Assembly (NCBI GenBank): GCA_017559305.1
Contig: JAFYSP010000035.1
Coordinates: 1 to 49,213 of the forward strand
Reading direction: 5' to 3'
Length of the DNA stretch: 49,213 nucleotides
Source of the DNA: Clostridia bacterium
GTDB lineage: Bacteria > Bacillota > Clostridia > Oscillospirales > Acutalibacteraceae
Positions 1 to 8,370 of this stretch are shown piece by piece. A model generated the notes under the pieces. The model did no database searches, was not told where the DNA came from, and saw nothing but the letters and a program-made list of their open reading frames with translations. How positions within the stretch are numbered: the first letter of the stretch is position 1; each line of letters starts with the position of its first letter. Both the position numbers and the translations under genes were made by a program.

Positions 1-132
1 CTCAGTCCAACATGCTTTTGCGTGTTGTCCTCGTAAATTACTTGAGTTTTTACTCAAAAATAATTTTCGGGTCCTTTTTCGTTGTTTAATTTTCAAGGTC
101 CATCTGCACCCCGCTTTTTAGGGCGCTCGATT
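1..132 (-). ncRNA. Leader of a leftward rRNA-type transcript (5' part only)
   Basis: Read leftward from the promoter at 133-161, the transcript contains CTTGAAAATTAAACAAC (around 85-105), which resembles the boxA-like antitermination/processing sequence found upstream of 16S rRNA in Firmicutes. Two stem-loops follow: TTGAGT/ACTCAA at 42-57 and CAACATGC/GCGTGTTG at about 9-28. There is no start codon with an ORF. A 16S rRNA gene just beyond the left edge is the inference. The mature rRNA is not visible, so a tRNA or other stable RNA operon remains possible. Confidence 0.55.
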
Positions 133-161
133 ATATTACCATACTGTGAGGGTTTTGTCAA
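133..161 (-). promoter_or_regulatory. Strong sigma-A promoter for the leftward rRNA-type leader
   Basis: On the minus strand, -35 TTGACA (156-161) and -10 TAATAT (133-138) are separated by exactly 17 bp. The -35 is perfect and no coding sequence follows inside the window, which fits a stable RNA promoter. Confidence 0.75.
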
Positions 162-274
162 CACTTTTTTTAATGTTTTTTAAGAATTTTTTTCCTCTTG
201 TGGTTATATAATTTCTTATCCCCAATATATGCGATTTTATACATATTTTGAGAAGATTTTTTCGACAAATTCCC

Positions 275-311
275 AAAAAATTTTAAGGGCGAAAGCACAC
301 GCTTCCGCCCT
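275..311 (-). terminator. Rho-independent terminator of fba
   Basis: Read leftward, an 11-bp GC-rich stem (286-311, one G-U pair, 4-nt loop) is followed by a T-rich run at 275-284. It lies about 30 bp after the fba stop. The stretch 162-274 holds no gene that I can support. Confidence 0.8.
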
Positions 312-342
312 ATATACATATTTGAATATATACGTTTCGCAA

Positions 343-1206
343 TTATGCCTTGCCGACAGAGCCGAAAAGTTCCATCTTTTCTTTAACTGTTGCCTTAATT
401 GCCTCAACACCGGGAGCGAGAAGTTTTCTGGGGTCGAAGCCCTTGCCCTGAAGGTCCTTACCCTCTTCAACGTATTTTCTTGTTGCCGCTGCAAATGAGA
501 GCTGACACTCGGTGTTAACGTTGATCTTGGAAACGCCGAGAGAAATTGCCTTTTTAATCATATCTGCAGGGATACCTGTGCCGCCGTGGAGAACGAGGGG
601 CATATCGCCTGTGAGCTGCTGAATAGCATCGAGGGTTTCGAAAGAAAGTCCTGCCCAATTTTCAGGATACTTACCATGGATATTACCGATACCTGCTGCG
701 AGCATTGTAACGCCGAGATCTGCAATCATTTTGCACTCTGCGGGATCTGCACACTCGCCTGCGCCGATAACACCGTCTTCTTCGCCGCCGATAGAGCCAA
801 CCTCTGCCTCAAGAGAAAGGCCGAGTTTATCTGTGAGTTCTACGAGTTCCTTAGTCTTTGCAATGTTTTCTTCGATAGAATAGTGAGAACCATCGAACAT
901 AACGGAAGAAAATCCTGCTTCGATGCACTTCTTTGCATGTTCATAAGAACCGTGGTCAAGGTGGAGAGCAACGGGAACGGTAATACCGAGTTCGTTAATC
1001 ATACCGTTAACCATACCGACGATGGTAGTATATCCGCACATATATTTACCTGCACCCTCGGAAACACCGAGAATTACGGGTGAATTCAATTCCTGTGCTG
1101 TCTGAAGGATTGCCTTGGTCCATTCAAGGTTATTGATATTGAACTGACCGACTGCATATTTGCCCTGTTTTGCTTTTGTAAGCATTTCTTTTGCTGAAAC
1201 CAACAT
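343..1206 (-). CDS. fba: Class II fructose-1,6-bisphosphate aldolase
   Basis: Cleaves fructose-1,6-bisphosphate to dihydroxyacetone phosphate and glyceraldehyde 3-phosphate in cytosolic glycolysis/gluconeogenesis. The 287-residue protein starts MLVSAKEM and carries the zinc-site motif HLDHG near residues 82-86, GIGNIHG, and the phosphate-binding VLHGGTG. Length matches class IIA aldolases. The ATG at 1206 is chosen over an upstream start at 1233 because AGGAGG sits 7 nt before it and the family begins here. The gene is monocistronic: own promoter at 1238-1266 and terminator at 275-311. Tagatose-bisphosphate aldolase is the alternative within the fold, but the close match to fba-type motifs makes fba much more likely. 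Confidence 0.93.
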   Translation of the reverse strand: MLVSAKEMLTKAKQGKYAVGQFNINNLEWTKAILQTAQELNSPVILGVSEGAGKYMCGYTTIVGMVNGMINELGITVPVALHLDHGSYEHAKKCIEAGFSSVMFDGSHYSIEENIAKTKELVELTDKLGLSLEAEVGSIGGEEDGVIGAGECADPAECKMIADLGVTMLAAGIGNIHGKYPENWAGLSFETLDAIQQLTGDMPLVLHGGTGIPADMIKKAISLGVSKINVNTECQLSFAAATRKYVEEGKDLQGKGFDPRKLLAPGVEAIKATVKEKMELFGSVGKA

Positions 1207-1237
1207 TTTAGTTCCTCCTAATATTTTTATCATATAT

Positions 1238-1266
1238 ATTTTAAGTCAAACCAAATCAAAAATCAA
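1238..1266 (-). promoter_or_regulatory. Predicted sigma-A promoter of fba
   Basis: Minus strand -35 TTGATT (1261-1266), 17-bp spacer, -10 TAAAAT (1238-1243), about 30 bp upstream of the fba start. Confidence 0.5.
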
Positions 1267-1299
1267 GAGATTTAACCAATATATTTAATAATGTATAAA

Positions 1300-2334
1300 T
1301 TAATTGACTTTTTTAGTTTTTCGGTTACGCAAGGCGTATCTGATCGCTATTACTATGCCGCAACAAAGAATTATTGCAACGCCGACCACGACGTATCTCT
1401 TTGCGACGACAATAAGTTGCCCCATCATACCGGCGCCCTCGCTGACGTTGAAGAATGGGATTTTGTTGAAGAAGTTCCAACACACCTCAAGCACCATTCC
1501 GTGAACAAGGAATATCTGCAAGGAGTTTTCTCCGATGAAGGAAAAAATGGTTTTCTTTTTAGGGAAGACCGAAATAAAGAATACGCTTATAACCGCTGCA
1601 GAAATCAAGAAAGCCGCTCTTGCTATGAGTCCGTAAAATGGGTTTTCGGGATATAAAACATCATAAGAATCGAGACCGAAATAGACAGCGTGTGGGAAAT
1701 CTGCCGCCTTTAAGAAGGTTATGACAAATATGGCGGCCGTCAAAATACCTGACACTATACGAACCTTTGTGGTTCTTAACGTTTGCATAAGTTTATCCGT
1801 ATCAGTGCCAAGGAAGTATCCTGCCGAGAACAAGGGTAAGAAAGTGACTATTCTTGCGGCTGAAAACTCAGAGCCCAATTGTTCAAATCCCGATGCCAAG
1901 GACAAGGCGCACGTGACGGCAATCCAAATCTTCGGATTTGCATTTTTCATAAAATACGTGAGCATAATGCATACCGCCATAAAAACCAAATACCAGAAGG
2001 TGTATCCCGGAATTACAAAGGTGAGTTTTGTTGCGGTCGGGCAATCAAATATATGTAAAATCGCCCAGTTTATAATTTGCACTATGACGTAATAGAGAAT
2101 CATTTTTGATGCTCTTTTTTCAGGAGCAGATCTTGCTTTTCTTGCAAAAATTCCCGAAATAAAAACAAACATAGGGATATGATAACAGTTTATGAAGTCA
2201 TACAACGCCATTACTTTTTCGGAACTCAAAATAAATCTTCCGAGCAGGTGACCAACAACAACTGAAAGTATCAAAAAGCCTTTCAGATTGTCCCAAAAGT
2301 TGTCTCGCGCTACAGGTCGCATAATCGTGTTCAT
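1300..2334 (-). CDS. Acyltransferase 3 family integral membrane protein (O-acetyltransferase-like)
   Basis: A 344-residue polytopic membrane protein with about ten hydrophobic segments. Near the N-terminus DNLKGFLILSVVVGHLLG matches the acyltransferase-3 signature, where the conserved His in VGH is thought to be catalytic; SLQIFLVHG near the C-terminus is the usual last-helix motif. It resembles the fucose-4-O-acetylase-like group (COG3594), which acetylates sugars of cell-surface polymers. The acceptor cannot be told. Start at 2334 is set by AAGGAG overlapping the stop of the preceding gene; only 4 bp separate them, so translation is probably coupled. It is the last gene of the murD operon. 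No clear terminator was seen after it. Confidence 0.8.
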   Translation of the reverse strand: MNTIMRPVARDNFWDNLKGFLILSVVVGHLLGRFILSSEKVMALYDFINCYHIPMFVFISGIFARKARSAPEKRASKMILYYVIVQIINWAILHIFDCPTATKLTFVIPGYTFWYLVFMAVCIMLTYFMKNANPKIWIAVTCALSLASGFEQLGSEFSAARIVTFLPLFSAGYFLGTDTDKLMQTLRTTKVRIVSGILTAAIFVITFLKAADFPHAVYFGLDSYDVLYPENPFYGLIARAAFLISAAVISVFFISVFPKKKTIFSFIGENSLQIFLVHGMVLEVCWNFFNKIPFFNVSEGAGMMGQLIVVAKRYVVVGVAIILCCGIVIAIRYALRNRKTKKVN

Positions 2335-2338
2335 AATT

Positions 2339-3070
2339 TCACTCCTTATTATATATTTTGCATCGGCAAAGTTCTGCTGATTTAGTAAAACCATTTTTAA
2401 GGTAAAAGCCTACCGCACCGTCTGTTGCTTCGGCATAAATCTTGCGAGGATACAACAATTCGCAAAGGTTGGTTAAAACCGCACTGCCTTCCCCTTTGCC
2501 CCGTGCTTGTCGCTTGGTAGCAACGCCCGATATCAATGCCGCATCTTTTGTAACAATTCCTGCAAGAGCAACCGCATTTTGTGTCACGCTTGCCCTCGCT
2601 ATTCCATGACGGAATCTGTGGGAAACGTCAGCATACCACTCGTCCTTATTGGGAATTTCAATATCTCCGTCCGCGCCCGACATCAGCATATCACAAATCT
2701 GCTTGACGGGTGGATTTGGTACGTCATTTCCCTGCCGAGCGGCTTCTTTACAAACTTCGAAGAATTTGTTTTGCGGAGCAACGCCCAAGGATTCGGCGGT
2801 TTTGGAATCGGTGAGAACGTCGGGCGCTATGACCTTGAGAAATTCCCCAAGTTCTTCCCAATTTGCATCCTGTGATGCCAAAAGCCAGGACTCACCCTCA
2901 AATCTTGATATGACAGCAGTTGTGTTCTCATTTTCTTTTTGCAACCAAAAGTCAAGAAAATCAAAATCCGCGCCATACCCCATATACATTCCCAAAATCC
3001 TTGTTTTAAGGCTTCCGTCGGGCAGGTGCTCTATATCTTTTTCAAAAAGGTTATCTACATATATAATCAT
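2339..3070 (-). CDS. GNAT family N-acetyltransferase
   Basis: A 243-residue cytosolic protein. The C-terminal half carries the acetyl-CoA-binding motif A region (VATKRQARGKGEGSAVL), followed by YAEATDGAVGFYLKNGF, typical of the GNAT beta6-beta7 end. The N-terminal ~110 residues are not recognisable and may be a degenerate GNAT or substrate domain. The ATG at 3070 overlaps the TGA of the upstream M42 gene (ATGA), so it is translationally coupled. The acceptor substrate is unknown. The context with two aminopeptidases would fit amino-acid or peptide N-acetylation, but that is inference. Confidence 0.8.
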   Translation of the reverse strand: MIIYVDNLFEKDIEHLPDGSLKTRILGMYMGYGADFDFLDFWLQKENENTTAVISRFEGESWLLASQDANWEELGEFLKVIAPDVLTDSKTAESLGVAPQNKFFEVCKEAARQGNDVPNPPVKQICDMLMSGADGDIEIPNKDEWYADVSHRFRHGIARASVTQNAVALAGIVTKDAALISGVATKRQARGKGEGSAVLTNLCELLYPRKIYAEATDGAVGFYLKNGFTKSAELCRCKIYNKE

Positions 3071-4086
3071 ATCTCGCCGCCTGCGAGTTTTTCTATCAAA
3101 AGTTTTACAAGGCGATAAACGTTTTCGGCATCTGACGGCGATGCAACAGACGATGAGGAATGAATATATCTGCAAGGAAGCGATACCGCTGCAGTGCGAA
3201 TTCCGCCTCTTGCGATATGGTATGCCCCTGCGTTGTTACCGCCAGCCACCACCGATTTGGTCTGACACTTGATGCCGTTTTGGTCGGCAAGACGTCTGCC
3301 ATCGTCATAGAGTTTTTTGTCATACATTGTGGATCTGTCCATAAAGGATAAAACTGCGCCGTCACCTACGTGGCAAACCCTATTTGCGCCGCTGCTTTCA
3401 GGAACGTCTGCCGCCGTTGTGCCCTCGACTATAATTGCGGCATCAGGATTTGTTGAAAAAGCCGCCACCTTGGCTCCGCGAAGTCCCAATTCCTCTTGAA
3501 CCGAGAAAACTGCGGTAAAATCATATTCTGCTTCTTCTTTAAGAAGTTTTATAAGTACCGTGCAACCAACCCTATCGTCAAGCGCTTTAGCACAGATAAG
3601 GTTGCCTATTTTTTCGAAATTAGGCACAAACACTGCCGTTTCACCGACGCAGACCATTTCTTCGGCTTCTTTTTTATCTTTGGCGCCGACGTCTATACAA
3701 AGTGAGTCGAGTTTCGGCAGAACCTTTTTCTCTGCGGCATCACAAAGATGTGTCGGTTTTGAACAAACGACACCGACCGCACCCTTTTCAAAAACAAAGC
3801 GTTTGCCAAGCAAAGCAGGAATTTCTATGCCGCCGCAGGTTGCAAATTTTACAAAGCCACCCTCGTCAATATGTGTGACGATTATTCCGACCTCGTCCAT
3901 GTGAGCATCGGCAACAACCTTTATTTTTGCTCTCTTTTTACCCTTTTTATCTGCGATAATATTGCCGAGGTTATCCACTTTTATATCTGCGTATCCCTCA
4001 ATCTCGGAAAGGATAAAATCTCTGACCTTGTCCTCTCTTCCGGCGGCGCCGCAAAGATTACAAAGTTTTTCTAAAAGTTGCATCAT
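3067..4086 (-). CDS. M42 family metallopeptidase (glutamyl aminopeptidase/endoglucanase-type)
   Basis: A 339-residue cytosolic aminopeptidase of the TET/FrvX family, normally a self-compartmentalised dodecamer degrading peptides. Metal-ligand motifs are visible: AHMDEVG (first His/Asp), ALDDRVGC (bridging Asp), QEELGLRGA (catalytic Glu-Glu), VEGTTAAD and the C-terminal CRYIHS His. Length is normal for the family. ATGATG at its start overlaps the TGA of the upstream paralogue, with GGGAGG upstream. Two M42 paralogues in tandem suggest division of labour by residue preference or a hetero-oligomer, which is inference. Confidence 0.9.
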   Translation of the reverse strand: MMQLLEKLCNLCGAAGREDKVRDFILSEIEGYADIKVDNLGNIIADKKGKKRAKIKVVADAHMDEVGIIVTHIDEGGFVKFATCGGIEIPALLGKRFVFEKGAVGVVCSKPTHLCDAAEKKVLPKLDSLCIDVGAKDKKEAEEMVCVGETAVFVPNFEKIGNLICAKALDDRVGCTVLIKLLKEEAEYDFTAVFSVQEELGLRGAKVAAFSTNPDAAIIVEGTTAADVPESSGANRVCHVGDGAVLSFMDRSTMYDKKLYDDGRRLADQNGIKCQTKSVVAGGNNAGAYHIARGGIRTAAVSLPCRYIHSSSSVASPSDAENVYRLVKLLIEKLAGGEI

Positions 4087-5093
4087 TTCACGGCACCTCC
4101 CTTATGATTCAAGGCATAATTTATAAGTACGTCTGCTACCGATTTTACGTCGCTTATGCGGACTGTTTCGGCAGGTGTATGCATATTTCTTTGAGGCACC
4201 GATACAAGACCCGATTTCACTCCGCCGCGGCTTATTGAAATCACGTCAATATCCGTACCCGTTCTGCCACCGGTAACTTCGGGTTGTACAACCAAATCCT
4301 TTGACGCCTCAAAAAGACCGTCAACAACACTCTTTGTAAGGGCAGGTGAGTGACAAATCATAGCACCGCCGCCCATTTTACCCGTTTGATAAGACGGCAC
4401 TCCGGGTGTGTCGCCGAAAGAAACGTCTACTGCTACCGCCTCGTCAAGCTCTATGTTGAAAGCAGAGGTCACTGCGCCTCTCATACCAAGTTCTTCCTTG
4501 TCGGCAAACAAGAATTTAACAGTCACGGCAAGTTCTTTGTCCGAAAGGTTTTCTAATGCCCAAAGCAACGCCGCACAACCCGCTCTGTCATCCAAGGATG
4601 CGGCATTTACGGTATCATTGCCGAGCATTACAGGGGGCGCATCAAAAACCACTCTGTCTCCCAAACTGATAATATCGGATACGTTGTCTGTAAGTCCCGT
4701 GTCGATGGAAAGGCAGGAAAGATCGGGTGCTGTTTCGTCCTCCTTTTTTAAGTGGGGCGGAACCGATGTGAATACACCTTTTACAACCTCTTTGCCGTAA
4801 ATTTTAACCCTTGTGGAAGGTAAAATTCTTGGGTCTATGCCACCTGCGTTGCCGACACGAACAAATCCGCCCTCCAAAACCTCGGTAACGACGAAGCCGA
4901 TTTGGTCATAATGTGCCTCAAATAAAAGCGTGTAGTCTGTTTTGCCTTTGAGGGTTGCGACTATGCCGCCGTCCTTGAGTTCTTCGGTGGGCGCATATTG
5001 AGAAGCAATCTCTTTTATAACGTTTTTCGCATCTCCCGAACCGCCCAAAAAATCGGCGCCTGTGAGAGCAAAAAGGGTATCTTTTAATTCCAT
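4083..5093 (-). CDS. M42 family metallopeptidase, second paralogue
   Basis: A 336-residue protein homologous in layout to its downstream neighbour: EAHYDQIGF, SLDDRAGC, ADKEELGMRGA, VDVSFGD, and the C-terminal PQRNMHT His. In the first motif the usual H-x-D-E-x-G reads H-Y-D-Q-I-G, so the residue after Asp is Gln rather than Glu; the Glu pair at KEELGMRGA is intact. It probably is a cytosolic aminopeptidase. The start at 5093 follows the gtrA stop by one base (TAGTATG), with AAGGGG as ribosome site. It ends in a 4-bp overlap with the next M42 gene. Confidence 0.88.
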   Translation of the reverse strand: MELKDTLFALTGADFLGGSGDAKNVIKEIASQYAPTEELKDGGIVATLKGKTDYTLLFEAHYDQIGFVVTEVLEGGFVRVGNAGGIDPRILPSTRVKIYGKEVVKGVFTSVPPHLKKEDETAPDLSCLSIDTGLTDNVSDIISLGDRVVFDAPPVMLGNDTVNAASLDDRAGCAALLWALENLSDKELAVTVKFLFADKEELGMRGAVTSAFNIELDEAVAVDVSFGDTPGVPSYQTGKMGGGAMICHSPALTKSVVDGLFEASKDLVVQPEVTGGRTGTDIDVISISRGGVKSGLVSVPQRNMHTPAETVRISDVKSVADVLINYALNHKGGAVK

Positions 5094-5094
5094 A

Positions 5095-5511
5095 CTATTT
5101 TTTCCCCTTAAAAACTATCAGTTTACTGATAAAATAATTTCCGACTATAACTATTACTTGTACCGAAATCTTTGCAATATGCTTGTCCATAAAAAGAAGG
5201 TTATGCAACAAATAAAGTCCGCCGATTTCGACAACCATTGTAATTCCTCGCGCACCAACGAATTTCACAAACTCAAAAATAAGTTGTTTCAGATTTTCAC
5301 AGTGCGAACGAAAAACGAAAAGTTTATTTGTGACGTAGGCAAACAAAATAGATATAATTACCGACGTTACGTTGCTGACCGTTACGTCAAGTTTTATAAG
5401 GTCGGCAAGTATTGCAAAGCATAGGTAATTTACAAGAGTTGTGCAGATGCCGATAATTATATATCTTATTGCTTCTCCGTCACTTAAAAGCCTTCTTATT
5501 TTGTCAATCAT
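5095..5511 (-). CDS. GtrA family small membrane protein
   Basis: A 138-residue protein with four predicted membrane helices and the GtrA/DPMS-like pattern: IRYIIIGICTTLVNYLCF at the N-terminus, YVTNKLFVF after the second helix, FVKFVGARG opening the third, and YFISKLIVFKGKK at the end. Family members are thought to flip or support polyprenyl-linked sugars for surface polysaccharide or teichoic acid glycosylation. The position between murD and the peptidases, only 9 bp after murD, fits a surface-polymer role. No glycosyltransferase partner is adjacent. Confidence 0.88.
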   Translation of the reverse strand: MIDKIRRLLSDGEAIRYIIIGICTTLVNYLCFAILADLIKLDVTVSNVTSVIISILFAYVTNKLFVFRSHCENLKQLIFEFVKFVGARGITMVVEIGGLYLLHNLLFMDKHIAKISVQVIVIVGNYFISKLIVFKGKK

Positions 5512-5520
5512 ATTTTTTCC

Positions 5521-6903
5521 TTACAGTTTATTTACAAGTTCTTTGAAATGATTTCCTCTTGCCACAAAGTTAGGATATGCGTCAAAACTTGCACAAGCAG
5601 GGCTTAACAATACGCTTTCGCCCAACTTTGCCATTTTGTCTGCTACCGTTACCGCTTCGGCGATATCCTCTACCCTTACAATCTCGGTTTTTTCGGGATC
5701 GAATCCCTCATATTCCTTGACCGCTTTTTCAATCTTATCGGCGGTTGGACCGCAAAGAAGCAGCGTTCTTACCTTGTCACATACGTATGGAGCGAGTGGC
5801 TCGAAAGGAATATGCTTATCGTATCCGCCTGCGATTAAAAGTATTCCTTTTGGCAAGGCTTTAAGGGCTGCTATTGTTCTTGTGGGAGAGGATGCAATAG
5901 AATCGTTATAGAACTTGACTCCGTTCTTTTCTCTTATGAGTTCGATTCTGTGGGCAACCCCCATAAACTCACGGGCAACCCTTGCAATACTGTCAATTCC
6001 GGCATATCCCCATACCGCCGCAATTGCCGCAAGATAATTTTCTACGTTATGGTCGCCGACTATTGCTATTTCGTCTCTTGTGATAACGGGGGCTGTTATG
6101 CCTCTATAGGAAATATTAAGTGTTCCGTCACTGTCAAGCCAAGCGCCGTTTCTTACGGGAGTTGTCATAGAAAACTTCATAAGTTGACCACGCACTTGCG
6201 AAGCGAAACCATTGGTTATTTCATTGTCGGCGTTAAGCACCGTTCTTGAAAATGCGTTTTGATGAAGAAATATGTTTTTCTTTGCATCAATGTACTCGTC
6301 CATATCTTTATGAATATCAAGATGGTTTGGCGCAAGATTTGTAACAACCGCAACGTCGGGGCTTTTTCTCATGGATATAAGTTGAAATGAAGAAAGTTCA
6401 ACTACTACATAATCATTAGGGCTTATTTCGTCAACACGGTGTAAAAGCGGCTCGCCGATATTTCCTCCGATGTGCACCTTTTTGCCCTCTGCCTCAAGCA
6501 TTTTGGCAATGAGAGTAGTAGTGGTGGTTTTTCCATCCGAACCTGTTATGGCAAAAATACTTGCAGGACACAGTTCAAAGAAAACCTCCATCTCGCTTGT
6601 TACGCAGATTCCGTTTTCACGAGCACGGATAAGTTCCGGCATATTAAAACTCATACCGGGGGTACGGAATATCATATCAACCTCAAGGTTTTCAAGATAT
6701 CCTGCACCAAGACGCAAAACTGCGCCTTTTTTCTCGAACTCATCGGCAATAGGTCCTATCTGCTCACGGGTTCTTCTGTCGCAAACAAAAACCTTTGCGC
6801 CCTTCTCTAAAAAGCGATACACAAGGGGTGTATTTGAAACTCCCGCTCCGCAAAATGCTATTCTCTTACCTTTGACCTGTTCAAAAAAAGTTTTTGAATC
6901 CAT
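5521..6903 (-). CDS. murD: UDP-N-acetylmuramoylalanine--D-glutamate ligase
   Basis: Adds D-glutamate to UDP-MurNAc-L-Ala with ATP in the cytosolic branch of peptidoglycan synthesis. The 460-residue length is normal. An N-terminal Rossmann-like UMP-binding domain (AFCGAGVSNTPL) precedes the Mur ligase P-loop GSDGKTTTTTLI near residue 117, the VVELSSFQL and NLAPNHLDIHKD motifs, and the C-terminal domain with YNDSIASSP and LLIAGGYDK. GGAGG lies upstream of the ATG at 6903. Unusually it is not in a dcw cluster; it heads an operon with gtrA and two peptidase genes. Confidence 0.95.
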   Translation of the reverse strand: MDSKTFFEQVKGKRIAFCGAGVSNTPLVYRFLEKGAKVFVCDRRTREQIGPIADEFEKKGAVLRLGAGYLENLEVDMIFRTPGMSFNMPELIRARENGICVTSEMEVFFELCPASIFAITGSDGKTTTTTLIAKMLEAEGKKVHIGGNIGEPLLHRVDEISPNDYVVVELSSFQLISMRKSPDVAVVTNLAPNHLDIHKDMDEYIDAKKNIFLHQNAFSRTVLNADNEITNGFASQVRGQLMKFSMTTPVRNGAWLDSDGTLNISYRGITAPVITRDEIAIVGDHNVENYLAAIAAVWGYAGIDSIARVAREFMGVAHRIELIREKNGVKFYNDSIASSPTRTIAALKALPKGILLIAGGYDKHIPFEPLAPYVCDKVRTLLLCGPTADKIEKAVKEYEGFDPEKTEIVRVEDIAEAVTVADKMAKLGESVLLSPACASFDAYPNFVARGNHFKELVNKL

Positions 6904-6942
6904 AAGCGCCTCCGTTAAGGAAAAAATGTTTATATATAATGT

Positions 6943-6951
6943 ATTGTATCA
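6943..6951 (-). promoter_or_regulatory. Possible extended -10 promoter of the murD operon
   Basis: Minus strand TGATACAAT matches an extended -10 (TGnTACAAT) about 40 bp before murD. No good -35 is seen at 17 bp. Confidence 0.35.
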
Positions 6952-7009
6952 CACTTTTTTAAATTAGTACACAATTTATTGTGCTTTTTTCCTTTTATTA
7001 TTATTTTTA

Positions 7010-7038
7010 TTGACTTGAGGGTCAAGATTTGCCATAAT
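7010..7038 (+). promoter_or_regulatory. Predicted sigma-A promoter of the SGNH hydrolase gene
   Basis: -35 TTGACT (7010-7015), 17-bp spacer, -10 CATAAT (7033-7038), about 35 bp before the start codon. Confidence 0.6.
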
Positions 7039-7072
7039 AATTTTGTAAATATGTGCCAACAGGTGATTGATT

Positions 7073-8143
7073 ATGAGAATTGAAGAAATTGACAAGAACT
7101 TAAAAATCGCATCTTCCCTTGACCTGACCGACGTTGTGTGGTTTGACGTCCGAAAACCACCTTTCAAAATTTACGGACTTTACGAGCCTCTGACCGAAGA
7201 ATGGTTTAAGCGTATGCCGAGCGAGGTGGCAAAAAGTATCAACGAAGGTGTTTTTCAACTTCACGATAACACTGCAGGCGGCAGAGTAAGATTTCACACC
7301 GACTCTCCGTACGTTGCAATCAAAACCGAGCAAAAAAACACGGGTCTTATGGGACATATAACAAGATGCGGCCAATCGGGACTTGATATTTATATCTCCC
7401 GAAAGGGCGAAAAATTCTCATTCAAAGGCAGTTTTGTGCCAAGAGCCGACGTCACCGACGGTTTCGAAACCTACGTGACCTTTTGCGAGGGCGGAATGCC
7501 GACCGATTGCGAGATAAATCTTCCCAACTATGACAACCTTAAAAATCTTTATATAGGTCTTAAAAAAGGGTCAGTGCTTGACGCGGCAAGAGAATATAAA
7601 CACACAACTCCGATTTTGTTTTTAGGCTCATCAATCACGCAAGGCGGTTGCGCTTCTCGTCCCGGCAACGCTTACGTCAATATGATCAGCCGTGAACTCG
7701 ACACAGATATTGTAAACCTCGGTTTTTCGGGCTCTTGCAGAGGCGAGTTTGAAATGTGCGACTATATAATCAAGCAGGATATGTCGGTCTTTGTTTATGA
7801 TTACGACCACAACGCACCGACCCCCGAACATCTCTGGGAAACTCACGAGCCCTTTTTCAAGAGGTTCAGAGAAGCAAGACCCGATGTTCCCGTAATATTC
7901 ATTTCAAAGCCCGACTGGATTAACGATCCGGGTGCCGAAAAGCGCCGCTCAGCAGTTATCAACACCTATAATAATGCGGTGGCAAAGGGCGACAAAAACG
8001 TATATTTCATCGACGGTAAAACGCTTTGGGATGGTATAGACCCCAACGACTGCACAGTTGACAGTTGTCACCCGAATGATTTGGGATTTTTCAGAATGGC
8101 GCAAAAAATCGGCGCAGTGTTGAAAGAGTTAATCGAAAAATAA
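7073..8143 (+). CDS. SGNH/GDSL-type hydrolase with N-terminal beta domain
   Basis: A 356-residue putative carbohydrate or acyl esterase without a signal peptide. The first ~170 residues form a probable beta-sandwich like the N-terminal domain of SGNH esterases (GLDIY resembles its GxDLY motif). The hydrolase domain carries block I LGSSITQGG with catalytic Ser near residue 187, block II Gly in NLGFSGSCRGE, and the Asp-His pair in VDSCHPNDLGF near the C-terminus. ATG at 7073 is preferred to a TTG at 7067 because AGGTGA lies 6 nt before it. It is monocistronic, with its own promoter and terminator. Deacetylation of plant or host glycans is a guess. Confidence 0.85.
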   Translation: MRIEEIDKNLKIASSLDLTDVVWFDVRKPPFKIYGLYEPLTEEWFKRMPSEVAKSINEGVFQLHDNTAGGRVRFHTDSPYVAIKTEQKNTGLMGHITRCGQSGLDIYISRKGEKFSFKGSFVPRADVTDGFETYVTFCEGGMPTDCEINLPNYDNLKNLYIGLKKGSVLDAAREYKHTTPILFLGSSITQGGCASRPGNAYVNMISRELDTDIVNLGFSGSCRGEFEMCDYIIKQDMSVFVYDYDHNAPTPEHLWETHEPFFKRFREARPDVPVIFISKPDWINDPGAEKRRSAVINTYNNAVAKGDKNVYFIDGKTLWDGIDPNDCTVDSCHPNDLGFFRMAQKIGAVLKELIEK

Positions 8144-8146
8144 TAA

Positions 8147-8177
8147 AAAGCACCGCATCAGCGGTGCTTTTTTATGC
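8147..8177. terminator. Bidirectional terminator, copy 1 of an exact 31-bp repeat
   Basis: AGCACCGC/GCGGTGCT stem with ATCA loop, flanked by A-run and T-run, so it can work for the SGNH gene (plus) and the RHH gene (minus). The whole 31 bp recurs exactly at 8667-8697. The stop codon of the minus-strand RHH gene lies in its T-run. Confidence 0.85.
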
Positions 8178-8348
8178 CTCGGTTTTTATCTCGCCGTTTT
8201 GTTCTTCAAACTCTTTGATACACTTGCGAATCAAATATAAAATTTGACCGTTTATAGAGCGGTCTTCGTATTTTGCAATATATTTTAATTTGCCGTGAAG
8301 TTCTGCCTCGACTTCTATTCCCAGATGTTTGTTATTTTTATTTCTCAT
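8172..8348 (-). CDS. Small ribbon-helix-helix (Arc/MetJ-like) DNA-binding protein
   Basis: A 58-residue protein: basic N-terminus (MRNKNNKHLG), a short beta-strand (IEVEAELH), then two helices with the turn YEDRSINGQILYLIRKCI, the pattern of Arc-type repressors that bind DNA as dimers. GGTGA precedes the ATG at 8348; a TTG at 8360 is a weaker alternative. AAGTATA(C) half-sites upstream at 8371-8433 are likely operators, so autoregulation and control of the divergent remnant gene are plausible. It could also be an antitoxin-like protein without a toxin; no toxin ORF is seen. Confidence 0.7.
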   Translation of the reverse strand: MRNKNNKHLGIEVEAELHGKLKYIAKYEDRSINGQILYLIRKCIKEFEEQNGEIKTEA

Positions 8349-8370
8349 ATTTTCACCCAAAAAATCTTAT

